A stretch of 64,000 nt of DNA from Echinicola pacifica DSM 19836 (GTDB taxonomy: Bacteria > Bacteroidota > Bacteroidia > Cytophagales > Cyclobacteriaceae). Shown here one piece after another: positions 55,619-64,000 of this stretch (position 1 is its first letter; each line of letters starts with the position of its first letter). A program made the translations under genes and the position numbers. The stretch covers positions 264,580-328,579 of the forward strand of contig NZ_KB890756.1 of the NCBI RefSeq assembly GCF_000373245.1. The letters run 5' to 3'. The notes beneath the pieces were generated by a model. That model made no database searches. It saw only the letters and a program-made list of their open reading frames with translations, and had not been told where the DNA came from.

Positions 55619-57814
55619 ATGAGTAATAAAACTGAAATAGGCGTAATCGGCATGAGCTGCGCCGGCTGTGCGAGCAGCGTGGAACAGGCCTTGCAGTCTC
55701 ATGAAGGAATCTCCTCAGCGCAGGTAAATTTTGCCACCCAAACAGCATTGGTCACACTAAAGCCAGAGGCCAATTTGGAATCTATCCGTAAGTCAGTGCA
55801 GGACGCTGGCTATGACCTACTCATTGATCAATCACCCGAAGCCAGCGAGAAGCATCAGTTGGAGGAATATAAAAAGCTAAAGAGAAACACGATTGCGGCA
55901 GGGATTTTTGCGGTGCCCGTATTTATCATTGGCATGTTTATGATGGGAATGCCCCATGCCCCACTTATCCTCTTTTTGCTTACCAGCCCGGTGATTTTAT
56001 ATTTTGGCCGGACGTTTTTCATTGGAGCATGGCGACAAGCAAAGCACAAGACCGCCAATATGGATACATTAGTGGCTCTCAGTACTGGGGTAGCCTATAT
56101 ATATAGCACTTTCAACACCTTCTTTCCTTCGTGGCTGAGTAGTCGTGGCCTCGTACCACATGTTTATTTTGAGGCGGCAGCCGTCATCATCTTCCTCATC
56201 CTGCTAGGCAGGCTGCTAGAGGCAGGGGCAAAAGCCGGCACGGGAGAGGCGCTAAGGAAGCTGATGAACCTCCAGCCCGATGAAGTGGCTGTGCTGGTGG
56301 ACGGCAAAGAGATCACCATGGCCACTGCTGAGGTAAAGCTCGGACAGACGGTGCTGGTACGTCCCGGGCAAAAAATCCCCCTCGATGGCAAGCTGAGCCA
56401 AGGGAATAGCATCATCGATGAAAGTATGCTGACTGGGGAGCCTATTCCAGTGGAGAAGGCCCCGGGAGACGCAGTTTTTGCCGGTACGCTCAACCAAACG
56501 GGAAGTTTCCAGATGCTGGTGGAGCAGGAAGGCTCCGAAACGGTCCTGGCAAAGATCATACAAAGGGTGAAGGAAGCGCAAGGCTCCAAGGCTCCGGTCC
56601 AAAAATTGGTAGATAAGATTACCTCCTGGTTTGTCCCGGCGGTATTGGCGATCGCCACTTTGGCCATGGTGGTATGGGGACTGAGTGGAGTGGAAAACAG
56701 CTGGCTGCAAGGGATGCTCGCCTTCATTACGGTGCTGGTCATCGCCTGCCCCTGTGCGCTGGGCTTAGCCACGCCCACTGCCATCATCGCCGGAATAGGA
56801 AAAGGCGCCAGTATGGGCATCCTGGTCAAAGATGCGGAAGCCCTCCAAAACGGCTCCAAGCTGGACTATATCGCGATGGATAAGACGGGCACCATAACAC
56901 TGGGCAAGCCTACTCTGCAATCCATCGCCTTTGCCCCAGCCGTAAAGGACCCCGCGCAGATCAAAAATATTATCTACTCCCTGGAATTGCTGAGTGAGCA
57001 TCCCTTGGCCAAGGCCATCTGTGATCAGCTGGAGGAAGTGAAAAACCTCTCTATCCGGGACTTCCAGTCTCACACTGGCAAGGGAGTCTCTGGTATACCG
57101 GAAGGTCAGAAAGTTACATTTGCCATAGGCAAGAAAAACTGGCTGGAGGAGCGAGGCGTAACATCCCCCGACTGGATCAGCCAAAAAGAAGCAGAGGCAG
57201 AGCAAGCTGGAGCCACCATTATCTATATGGCCCAGGATCAGGAGCTGATCGCCATGCTGAGCCTTGAAGACCCTGTGAAAGAAGGCTCCGCCAAGGCCAT
57301 CCGATCCTTGCAAGATGCGGGGATAAAGGTGATCATGCTTACGGGAGACCAGCAAGCCTCCGCCCAAAAAGTGGCTAAAGCGGTGGGTGTAGATGAGTTA
57401 TATTCTAATCTGCTCCCGGAAGATAAGGCCAGCAAAATCCGCGAACTGAAGGCGGAAGGTCATAAGGTGGCCATGGTCGGGGATGGGATCAATGACAGCG
57501 AGGCGCTGAGCCTAGCCGACCTTAGTATTGCGATGGGCCAGGGGACAGACATCGCGATGGATGTGGCGACGGTAACTCTCATTCATGGGCAGCTGCCCGC
57601 TTTGGAGTCCTTCATAAAGCTCTCCAAGAAAACAGTCAAAATAATACGACAGAATCTCTTTTGGGCATTTATCTATAATGTGATCGGAATCCCCATTGCC
57701 GCAGGCGCCCTCTACCCAGCCTTTGGCTTTATGCTCAATCCTATGATCGCAGGTGCAGCGATGGCCCTGAGCTCCGTATCGGTAGTTACTAACAGCTTAC
57801 GATTAAGAAAATAA
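55619..57814 (+). CDS. copA: Copper-exporting P1B-type ATPase
   Basis: A 731-residue heavy-metal ATPase. The N-terminal HMA domain has GMSCAGCA (C14, C17). The membrane part carries the CPC metal site (residues 377-379), characteristic of Cu+ pumps. The A-domain TGEP motif, phosphorylated Asp421 in DKTGTITLG, the SEHPLAKA motif and [14 protein letters not shown] hinge are complete. It exports Cu+ from the cytoplasm. A separate HMA chaperone is encoded 320 bases downstream on the same strand. Confidence 0.92.
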   Translation: MSNKTEIGVIGMSCAGCASSVEQALQSHEGISSAQVNFATQTALVTLKPEANLESIRKSVQDAGYDLLIDQSPEASEKHQLEEYKKLKRNTIAAGIFAVPVFIIGMFMMGMPHAPLILFLLTSPVILYFGRTFFIGAWRQAKHKTANMDTLVALSTGVAYIYSTFNTFFPSWLSSRGLVPHVYFEAAAVIIFLILLGRLLEAGAKAGTGEALRKLMNLQPDEVAVLVDGKEITMATAEVKLGQTVLVRPGQKIPLDGKLSQGNSIIDESMLTGEPIPVEKAPGDAVFAGTLNQTGSFQMLVEQEGSETVLAKIIQRVKEAQGSKAPVQKLVDKITSWFVPAVLAIATLAMVVWGLSGVENSWLQGMLAFITVLVIACPCALGLATPTAIIAGIGKGASMGILVKDAEALQNGSKLDYIAMDKTGTITLGKPTLQSIAFAPAVKDPAQIKNIIYSLELLSEHPLAKAICDQLEEVKNLSIRDFQSHTGKGVSGIPEGQKVTFAIGKKNWLEERGVTSPDWISQKEAEAEQAGATIIYMAQDQELIAMLSLEDPVKEGSAKAIRSLQDAGIKVIMLTGDQQASAQKVAKAVGVDELYSNLLPEDKASKIRELKAEGHKVAMVGDGINDSEALSLADLSIAMGQGTDIAMDVATVTLIHGQLPALESFIKLSKKTVKIIRQNLFWAFIYNVIGIPIAAGALYPAFGFMLNPMIAGAAMALSSVSVVTNSLRLRK

Positions 57815-57906
57815 GGAGGGCAGGCCAATGTGAAAGCCCCTTAGGAGGGTAATTATCCCTACTATGGAGATGGATCAACCCAGATTGTAGGCATTCTCAA
57901 CAGCTA

Positions 57907-57954
57907 TATGATCTCCGCTATGACAAGGCCCAGCCTGCAGTAGCGGAGATCATA
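57907..57954 (+). other. Strong hairpin between copA and the HMA chaperone gene
   Basis: A perfect 14-bp stem TATGATCTCCGCTA/TAGCGGAGATCATA with a 20-base loop, without a T tract. It may be a terminator of unusual form or an RNA control element; the other 270 bases of the 57,815-58,131 gap hold no gene. Confidence 0.5.
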
Positions 57955-58131
57955 CACATATATCTGTAAATCATGGTAGAACGAAGCAGGTACATAAAAA
58001 ATTACCAGTTTTGGCACAATTACAGAGGGTAAGTGTAAGCTTTAAAGGATGTAGGAGACCAGAAATAAAGTGTTGAAGTCCTAAAAGGAGCAAAAAATGA
58101 AATTGATAAACGCTATAAAACAGAAATAGAG

Positions 58132-58329
58132 ATGAAGAAATTTAAGACAAATTTGAAATGTGGTGCATGTATAAATGCGGTAAAGCCAGAGCTTGAAAAA
58201 TTAGACATTGACAGCTGGGAGGTCGATCTAAAGGATCCCGAGCGTGTGCTGAGCCTTCAGGGAGCGGCCACTGCAGAGGAAGTGAAAGGCGCCCTAGCAA
58301 AAGCGGGTTATACGGCAGAAGCCATTTAG
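58132..58329 (+). CDS. Heavy-metal-associated (HMA) domain protein, copper chaperone-like
   Basis: 65 residues with a compact beta-alpha-beta-beta-alpha-beta HMA fold; the metal site is KCGACI (C10, C13), where the usual Met-x-Cys is Lys-Cys. Close to copA it most likely carries copper to the pump. The second half (VKGALAKAGYTAEAI) is typical of the family. Confidence 0.82.
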   Translation: MKKFKTNLKCGACINAVKPELEKLDIDSWEVDLKDPERVLSLQGAATAEEVKGALAKAGYTAEAI

Positions 58330-58500
58330 GACTAATGCCTTGAATATTGGCAGATTTTATTAGATTTGTTACTTCCTCCACTCAACACCTTAAGAGGAAC
58401 AGATATTTACTAAAATAATAATTTTACTTACTTGTTTTTATCGTCCTAAGTCCAATTCGTGAATTGGATCGTAGTTCCTTGAAACAACCACAAAATATTC

Positions 58501-59742
58501 ATGATCCAATACGAACAACATGTGTTAGAAAATGGGTTAAGGGTAATCATACACCCTGATCATAGCAGCAAGATGGCTGTCTGTAATATCATCTATAAGG
58601 TGGGCTCGCGCAATGAAGTGGAAGGAAAGACAGGTTTGGCCCATTATTTTGAGCATTTGATGTTTGGTGGTTCCAAGAATGTGAAGAGCTTTGACAATGC
58701 CCTGGAGCGCGTTGGCGGGGAATGCAATGCTTTCACCAATACAGATATCACCAATTACTATGTCACTCTTCCAGCCTGCAATATCGAAACTGCATTCTGG
58801 CTGGAGTCCGACCGTATGCTGCAGTTAAATCTAGGCAAGAAGTCTATAGAAACTCAGCGTAAGGTGGTCATTGAGGAATTCAAACAGCGGTATCTAAACC
58901 AACCCTATGGAGATGCTATGCATCACCTTCGCAGCATGGCCTATAAGGAGCACCCTTATCATTGGCCTACGATAGGCAAGGAGATCAGGGATATTGAGCT
59001 TTTTGACGAGGGAGATATTCGTGGGTTTTATCAGCAGCATTATGCACCAGACAATGCCATCCTGGTGGTGGCTGGGGATGTAAACCCCAATGAGATCCTG
59101 CTGATGGCCAAGAAGTGGTTTGGACCAATACCGCCATCCTCACAGGAGCGTCATTCTGTAAAGAAGGAGCCTGTTCAAACTGAGAAAAGAACCAAAAAAA
59201 TAGAGGCTGAGGTGCCTACAGATGCTTTATACAAGGCTTATCATATGCCTGGGCGAATGGATGAGGGCTATCTCGAATGCGACCTGATCACTGATATACT
59301 TGGTTTTGGCCGTTCCTCCTTGCTGGAGCAGCGACTGGTAAAAAATACTGATCTATTTGCCTCCTGCAATGCCTATATCACAGGATCGCTGGACCCTGGT
59401 CTGATGATCTTCAGTGGAAAGATGGAAAAGGGCAAGTCCGCTGAGGAGGCAGAACAGGCCTTGGACGAGGTGGTCAGTGAGTTTTTGCAAGGATCCATCC
59501 AAGCCTCCATCATCGAAAAGGTGAAGAATCAGGCCGAAGCCATGAAGACCTACGAATCGATACAACTTATCAATCGAGCGATGACCTTGGCGTATTTTGC
59601 TGCCCTGGGCACCCCGGACATCTACCAGCTAGAGTATGATCGAAAAACCTGCATCACTGGGGAAAAGATCATGGATACTGCTGCTAAGGTGCTCATACCA
59701 GAAAATAGCTCGGTAATTTATTATAAAAGTCAGACCGTCTAA
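58501..59742 (+). CDS. M16-family zinc peptidase
   Basis: A 413-residue pitrilysin-like metallopeptidase with the inverted zinc motif HYFEH (H48-H52) and the downstream glutamate region RKVVIEEFKQRY. YAPDNAILVVAGDV is the family motif of the second half. One domain pair only (about half of a pitrilysin), as in mitochondrial-processing-peptidase-type bacterial proteins; a second, inactive subunit gene would be expected, but none is adjacent. An 8-bp palindrome TCCAATTC/GAATTGGA lies 33 bases before the start. Confidence 0.88.
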   Translation: MIQYEQHVLENGLRVIIHPDHSSKMAVCNIIYKVGSRNEVEGKTGLAHYFEHLMFGGSKNVKSFDNALERVGGECNAFTNTDITNYYVTLPACNIETAFWLESDRMLQLNLGKKSIETQRKVVIEEFKQRYLNQPYGDAMHHLRSMAYKEHPYHWPTIGKEIRDIELFDEGDIRGFYQQHYAPDNAILVVAGDVNPNEILLMAKKWFGPIPPSSQERHSVKKEPVQTEKRTKKIEAEVPTDALYKAYHMPGRMDEGYLECDLITDILGFGRSSLLEQRLVKNTDLFASCNAYITGSLDPGLMIFSGKMEKGKSAEEAEQALDEVVSEFLQGSIQASIIEKVKNQAEAMKTYESIQLINRAMTLAYFAALGTPDIYQLEYDRKTCITGEKIMDTAAKVLIPENSSVIYYKSQTV

Positions 59743-59840
59743 AAGTCGCCTGACCCTGAGAAAAATCCACCCGTCAATTCTCCCTAAGCAAAGAGCCCAC
59801 AGCATTCCCAAAATAGAGATAAATCTATTATCTTCACCGC

Positions 59841-60323
59841 ATGAATAAGTTTAGAATTGGATTTGGATACGACGTACACCAACTACAAGAAGGATACGAT
59901 TTTTGGTTGGGAGGAATTAAGCTTGACCATAGCAAGGGAGCGGTGGGACATTCGGACGCCGATGTGCTCATTCATGTCATCTGTGACGCGGTCCTAGGAG
60001 CAGCCAACCTTCGGGACATAGGCTACCACTTTTCTGATCAAGATCCCCAATACAAAGGCATAGACAGCAAGATTCTTCTGAGGCAGGTCATGAAACTTCT
60101 CCGTGAGAAGGGCTATGAGATCGGCAATATAGACAGCACAGTTTGCCTGCAATTACCGAAGGTAAACCCTCATATTGAGGCCATAAAAAAATGCCTAGCC
60201 GAGGTAATGGAAATTGACGAAGACGATATTAGCATCAAGGCAACCACCACTGAGAAATTAGGATTTGTGGGCCGGGAAGAAGGGGTGTCCGCCTATTGCA
60301 ACGCCTTAATCTATAAAAAATAA
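59841..60323 (+). CDS. ispF: 2-C-methyl-D-erythritol 2,4-cyclodiphosphate synthase
   Basis: MEP (non-mevalonate) isoprenoid pathway enzyme. 160 residues; metal site in YDVHQL (D11, H13), the SDADVLIHVICDAVLGAA motif and the C-terminal KATTTEKLGFVGREEG signature are intact. The mnmD gene follows after four bases, so the two are co-transcribed. Confidence 0.94.
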   Translation: MNKFRIGFGYDVHQLQEGYDFWLGGIKLDHSKGAVGHSDADVLIHVICDAVLGAANLRDIGYHFSDQDPQYKGIDSKILLRQVMKLLREKGYEIGNIDSTVCLQLPKVNPHIEAIKKCLAEVMEIDEDDISIKATTTEKLGFVGREEGVSAYCNALIYKK

Positions 60324-60327
60324 TACA

Positions 60328-61011
60328 ATGGAAAAGGCTATAAAGCTCATCGAGACAGAGGATGGATCGCATTCCTTATATGTCCCCGAATTGGATGAAA
60401 CCTATCATAGTTTCCACGGAGCATACCGAGAATCCATCCATGTTTTTTTCCTTTATGGACTGGATCACTGGTATATGCACCATCCACACAAGCAGCCGAT
60501 CAGGATATTTGAGGTAGGATTTGGCACAGGATTAAATGCCTGGCTGTCCTTGGTTTGGGCAGAGCAGAACAAAATCCCAGTTTTATATCATAGCATAGAG
60601 CCATTCCCAATAGAGGAAGAGCTTTATACTCAGCTTAACTACCCAAAATTGGATGAGGACATCAGTCACTACCAAGGGTATTTTGAGGAGCTCCACAGAG
60701 CCGAATGGGATAAAGGAGACTCGGTCACCCCCTATTTTAATATGAAGAAAGACAAGACCACCTTGGAGGAAGTAAAGCTATACCCAACGGATATGGTGTT
60801 TTTCGATGCTTTTGCACCGAGCAAACAGCCGGAGCTATGGACCAAGGACATTCTTCAGAAGGTGGTGGATGCACTAAACCCGGGCGGGGTATTCGTGACC
60901 TATTGTGCCAAAGGCCAGGTAAAGCGAGATCTTGCAGCCTGTGGACTCCAGGTGGAAACCCTCCCAGGACCTCCCGGCAAAAAAGAGATGATCCGCGGCA
61001 CAAAACTGTGA
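60328..61011 (+). CDS. mnmD: tRNA (5-methylaminomethyl-2-thiouridine) methyltransferase
   Basis: A 227-residue SAM-dependent methyltransferase of the MnmC N-terminal (DUF752) type, which completes the mnm5s2U wobble modification. The SAM site is EVGFGTGLNAWLS, FDAFAPSKQPELW is the catalytic loop motif, and the end GPPGKKEMIRGTK is conserved. The FAD oxidase half of E. coli MnmC is absent, as in other stand-alone MnmD proteins. Confidence 0.88.
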   Translation: MEKAIKLIETEDGSHSLYVPELDETYHSFHGAYRESIHVFFLYGLDHWYMHHPHKQPIRIFEVGFGTGLNAWLSLVWAEQNKIPVLYHSIEPFPIEEELYTQLNYPKLDEDISHYQGYFEELHRAEWDKGDSVTPYFNMKKDKTTLEEVKLYPTDMVFFDAFAPSKQPELWTKDILQKVVDALNPGGVFVTYCAKGQVKRDLAACGLQVETLPGPPGKKEMIRGTKL

Positions 61012-61107
61012 AAAAATATACGCTCACCGCATCGCACAGTGTAATATCACTTCGCTATGCAGAATAAAGCGCAGCAGCACTAATAAGCGAGCAAAAGAAT
61101 AAATCAA

Positions 61108-61140
61108 AAAAGCCCTTCGACCAGTGGTCGAAGGGCTTTT
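61108..61140. terminator. Bidirectional terminator between mnmD and the SusD fragment
   Basis: A perfect 15-bp stem (AAAAGCCCTTCGACC with GGTCGAAGGGCTTTT) around an AGT loop, with A and T runs on the two sides. Confidence 0.9.
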
Positions 61141-61162
61141 CACATATATAAAGCAATCCACA

Positions 61163-61654
61163 TTAATTTACATCCCAAAATAAACTGTTGGACAATTTAT
61201 CAGAGGATTGTACTTGAGCATAGTTTTCTGTATTATAGGTCTGCTCAGACCCCGGATACATCCATCTTGATGGAGGTAATGATTGCTGATTAGAGTTATC
61301 CACCCAGAAATCCAATTGTAATACATCGAGCCTTCTCAATTCATTCCAATTTTCATTTGACTGGACCACATTGAAATGTAGCCATTTTTGCTCTGCTATT
61401 AATCCCAACCTATCCTCAGAAGTACTTGCGCCGTCCCAGGCCACATTATCCATCATGAGATAAGCATTGATGGAGCTTTCGGTAGGAACCACTGGTGCAT
61501 CCGCATCAGCATTATTACTGATACTTCTCAAGTATTGATAGAAATCTATGGATAGGATAATAGCTTCTTCATAGTGAGACTTGGCCATTGCATCTTGTCC
61601 TTGATTGAGGTAATATTCTGCAGCTAGCATATGCACCTCTGAGTCGCTGATCAC
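61163..61654 (-). pseudogene. SusD/RagB-type C-terminal fragment
   Basis: 163 residues that match only the end of a SusD-like glycan-binding lipoprotein: ISDSEVHMLAAEYYLNQG, the AEQKWLHFN segment and NWNELRRLDVLQLDFWV, then PPSRWMYPGSEQ and the usual C-terminus. The N-terminal signal peptide and the first two-thirds are missing and the sequence upstream is out of frame. No SusC partner is near. It is a remnant of a polysaccharide-utilisation gene pair. Confidence 0.75.
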
Positions 61655-61929
61655 TCCAATAATTATTATTGATTACCTCTGCATTCTGTCTTATATTTTC
61701 CCTGTCCTCAGTTCTTATATTGATCTAATCTTTAAGAATTTTGAACCTCTCTATTATAGTACATCTGTTCTAGCGCGGTTTTAGGTTTGTAATAGCATTT
61801 CCTCAATTTCATTTTCATTCAAATCCTTTCATTTTTTATATTGCTTGAATTAAAATCACAGCACCAACATTGGTTAAAATTTTCAATAAAGATACCTTGC
61901 TAGTACTCCAGCCATGCTCGCTTCGCGAC

Positions 61930-62397
61930 TTATTGGAAGGTGCCAAACTCCTTCTCCACCGCCTGGTGACGGTACTGAAAAATGTCTTTCAATTGTTTTC
62001 TGATAAATAGTGCATTGGCCAAATCACCTAAAATCCCTAGGGGCGGCTGATACGTCACAATATCTTCCATCAATACACCATTCTTAATCGGGCTGATCCT
62101 ATGTTGATGGTGCCAGATGGAATAAGGCCCTATTCGCTGCTCATCCACAAAATACTCCCCTTCCTTAACATGCGTAATTTCCGTCACCCAATCCAAGCCT
62201 ATCCCCAGCAGCGGTTTTACCTTATAACTGATAATCATCCCGGGATACATCTTATCCGCTAGCTTAGTGGAGGTGATATCAAACCCCATATGCTCTGGAG
62301 TGATTTTACGGAGGTTTTGTGGAGAGGAAATAAAATCCCAAACTTCCGTCACGGACGCCGGAATCTTCTGTGTGGTAAATAATTGATAATGCCCCAT
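61930..62397 (-). CDS. SRPBCC-family ligand-binding protein
   Basis: 155 residues with the START/SRPBCC pattern: a first strand (YQLFTTQKIPASVTEVWDFI), a 20-residue loop SSPQNLRKITPEHMGFDI, a central VDEQRIGPYSIWHHQHRI and a long C-terminal helix. It is like the so-called cell-division inhibitor/YndB group. Ligand unknown; cytosolic. Confidence 0.75.
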   Translation of the reverse strand: MGHYQLFTTQKIPASVTEVWDFISSPQNLRKITPEHMGFDITSTKLADKMYPGMIISYKVKPLLGIGLDWVTEITHVKEGEYFVDEQRIGPYSIWHHQHRISPIKNGVLMEDIVTYQPPLGILGDLANALFIRKQLKDIFQYRHQAVEKEFGTFQ

Positions 62398-62667
62398 TGG
62401 TCGATAAATTTATAAGTCAATCTCCTAAAGAAACAAACGCCAAGTCCAATAAATTAAATAGTCATCCCTGACCCTTCCATAACTGGTAAACCTGCAAATT
62501 GTTTCCCCCTCTGGATTCCTAAAACCCTACCATTATACAATTATTGGTAAACGGTGAATTGTCACCTGAGATACGCCCTAGCCTATGCGCTCCAAATAGT
62601 TACCCTTCCTTTAGCTAACGCTTCGCCAGCATGACCAAAGCCAAAATGATAACTAAGTACAGCGAGC

Positions 62668-63168
62668 TTAAGCATTAAGCCACCAAATGCTAATATTCAA
62701 TATTGAAGCAAAGGACACCCAAGCCAAATAGGGGACTTGCAAATAAGCCGCCCATTTATTGATAGCGGCAAACGAACGGATCATATAAATAATCATCCCC
62801 CATAATATGAGAATCTCTATGGCAGCAAGGCCTATGAGGTGGAAATAAAAAAAGATAAAGCTCCAGCAAAAATTAAAAACTAACTGAATGAAAAAGACTT
62901 TTAGCGCATCCCTTCTTTCCTTTCCTGCTGGGGAAACCCATATTAAATACAGACTGAGTCCCATCAAACCATATAATATAGTCCATACCGGACCAAATAA
63001 GTTGTTTGGAGGATTAAAACCCGGCTTTTCAAGTGTAGAATACCAGGTCTCAATATTACCAATATTGGCTATTCCAGAAATGCTTCCTATGATAACGATC
63101 CCTGCGATACATAAAATGAGGTGAATCCAATTGATCTTCTCTTTTTGAACTCCTAAAATGGTCTCCAT
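62668..63168 (-). CDS. TspO/MBR-type membrane protein
   Basis: A 166-residue five-helix membrane protein. Helix 1 is followed by WYSTLEKPGFNPPNNLFGPV, the hallmark W-Y..L.KP.F.PP motif, and helix 4 has QLVFNFCWSFIFF. TspO binds porphyrins and tetrapyrroles in bacteria and influences oxidative stress responses. Confidence 0.88.
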   Translation of the reverse strand: METILGVQKEKINWIHLILCIAGIVIIGSISGIANIGNIETWYSTLEKPGFNPPNNLFGPVWTILYGLMGLSLYLIWVSPAGKERRDALKVFFIQLVFNFCWSFIFFYFHLIGLAAIEILILWGMIIYMIRSFAAINKWAAYLQVPYLAWVSFASILNISIWWLNA

Positions 63169-63392
63169 AAATAATAAAGTTTAACTAACCAGTACTCCCA
63201 TTAAACCAAATAATGTTCCAATTGTTTAGGATAGGATGCTAATTGCTAATTGGGAATGCGCTAAACTTCACTTCTAAAACCAGAAAAATATTAGGGCATC
63301 AAAACCACCAACTACTCCCTATTACAAGCTTTCATAAGTTGACTAATCAAGCGGACATCAATCCACCTTCTAAGTATTCTTACCAATGAAAA
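63169..63392. other. Intergenic region, no gene seen
   Basis: Upstream of the TspO gene; AT-rich with no convincing feature. Confidence 0.4.
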
Positions 63393-63414
63393 GAGGGAAG
63401 TTTTACCTTCCCTC
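63393..63414 (-). terminator. Hairpin after the OmpA-domain gene
   Basis: GAGGGAAG/CTTCCCTC 8-bp stem with a 6-base loop; on the minus strand it is followed by TTTTC. Confidence 0.6.
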
Positions 63415-63502
63415 CCTGATTATAATGTATGTCGATACAGAATCCTAAGCATCGAGTGGGTGACTATTCCCATATGCTTTTTGTCCCCTGCACCTATATG
63501 TC

Positions 63503-64000
63503 TTATTTATTAATATTGATGCCATTTACCATCAGTCGAATTTCCGTACGACGGTTTAGCTGATGCTCCGACTCGGTACAGGGTGTCGAAGTACAGTCGT
63601 GTACCGGACGGGTTTTGCCAAACCACTCATAGCTAATCCTATCGGCTTCTATTCCCCGACCCACCAGATAATCTCGCACCACCTCTGCACGTCTCTCCGA
63701 CAGTCCTTCATTATAGCCTTCTGAGCCACGAATATCGGTATGGCCTCCCAGGCTCAGCCCCATCTCTGGACGCTCATGAAGTAGTAGCGCCACCCGATCC
63801 AGCTGGCTGATGCTCTTCGGACGTAAGGTCGATCGATCAAAATCAAAATAGACCGTGGGCACATCCATGCTCACGCCTAAATTAGGAATATCACATAAGT
63901 CCATTAGGTCTGCTGGTAGTTCGTACTCCTTCCCCTCCTCACTAAAAGCCATCAACACCAATTCACTTCGCCGATTGAGCTGGTACTGCCATTCGGCGCA
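63503..64000 (-). CDS. C-terminal part of an OmpA-domain outer-membrane protein (partial)
   Basis: The frame is open from the stop at 63503 to the window edge (165 codons). The last ~110 residues are an OmpA/MotB peptidoglycan-binding domain: VYFDFDRSTLRP, LGGHTDIRGSEGYNEGLSERRA, DYLVGRGI, and HQLNRRTEIRLMV. The sequence before it (AEWQYQLNRRSELVLM) repeats the same NRR-x-E end motif, so a second OmpA-like domain may precede it. It would anchor the outer membrane to peptidoglycan; the N-terminus is outside. Confidence 0.85.
   Translation of the reverse strand, partial: CAEWQYQLNRRSELVLMAFSEEGKEYELPADLMDLCDIPNLGVSMDVPTVYFDFDRSTLRPKSISQLDRVALLLHERPEMGLSLGGHTDIRGSEGYNEGLSERRAEVVRDYLVGRGIEADRISYEWFGKTRPVHDCTSTPCTESEHQLNRRTEIRLMVNGININK

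Noticed and set aside
62481..62570. Two ACTGGTAAAC/ATTGGTAAAC stretches that recall the IS21-type repeat
   Set aside because: Only the first ten bases agree; the CYGGAA end and spacing of the repeats at 18,293-18,440 are absent.
1..64000. CRISPR arrays, rRNA or tRNA genes, replication origin
   Set aside because: No regularly spaced direct repeats, no rRNA-like blocks and no foldable tRNA were found by reading; the tandem repeats present belong to IS21-type ends and RHS joints.

Overview
The window looks like a chromosomal segment of a Bacteroidota bacterium, most likely a Cytophagales (Cyclobacteriaceae-like) species. The reasons are family content and signals: DUF4270 and DUF3810 proteins, BatD, a one-domain GlgA-like protein, a SusD fragment, BshC of bacillithiol synthesis, almost no Shine-Dalgarno sequences, and TAnnTTTG-type promoter boxes. 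The genus is an inference; no rRNA or tRNA gene was seen.

Layout. 1-17,550 is housekeeping: an M20D amidohydrolase and alanine racemase pair, a META-domain lipoprotein, dusB, a CPBP protease / DUF2007 / cdsA cluster, glutamate dehydrogenase, phosphatidylserine decarboxylase, a polytopic membrane protein, rbfA with a LolC/E-like permease, a large SNF2 helicase and purU.

17,550-24,110 is an accessory island and mobile-element graveyard. It holds a decayed IS3-type transposase, four copies of an IS21-type terminal repeat, the 5' part of a group II intron (minus strand, no reverse transcriptase left), an unknown exported protein, an unusual tyrosinase-VWA fusion, a DUF3223 protein and a collapsed IS256-like element. 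Three of the genes have cassette-like edges (GTTAT ... TAAC).

24,128-35,650 (all minus strand) is the most striking part: a polymorphic-toxin storage array. A 5'-truncated and interrupted RHS gene is followed by six orphan RHS C-terminal tips. Each tip keeps only the last piece of the RHS core (VDPL...SNTPI...DLDGLE), carries a different toxin tip and is followed at once by a different putative immunity gene. Five of the six orphans are preceded by the same ~98-bp junction repeat. The tips include a WHH-type HNH nuclease, a MepA/M15-like murein peptidase (broken by two compensating homopolymer indels) paired with a lipoprotein, and two proteins paired with small membrane proteins. The locus has no intact RHS gene, so it reads as a reservoir of toxin/immunity modules for recombination with an RHS gene elsewhere, or as a decaying copy of one.

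36,000-61,100 returns to housekeeping: a zinc metallopeptidase, a flippase-like membrane protein with panD-panC, a glgA-like gene with DUF4270 and glmS, an EamA exporter, DUF3810, an Nfu-type Fe-S scaffold, a dicarboxylate symporter, aroC, batD, a sugar-isomerase-like TIM barrel, a small outer-membrane protein, 5-formyl-THF cyclo-ligase with bshC, a copper ATPase with a separate HMA chaperone, an M16 peptidase, ispF and mnmD. The end of the window holds a SusD C-terminal fragment, an SRPBCC protein, TspO and the C-terminus of a protein with an OmpA domain that runs off the edge.
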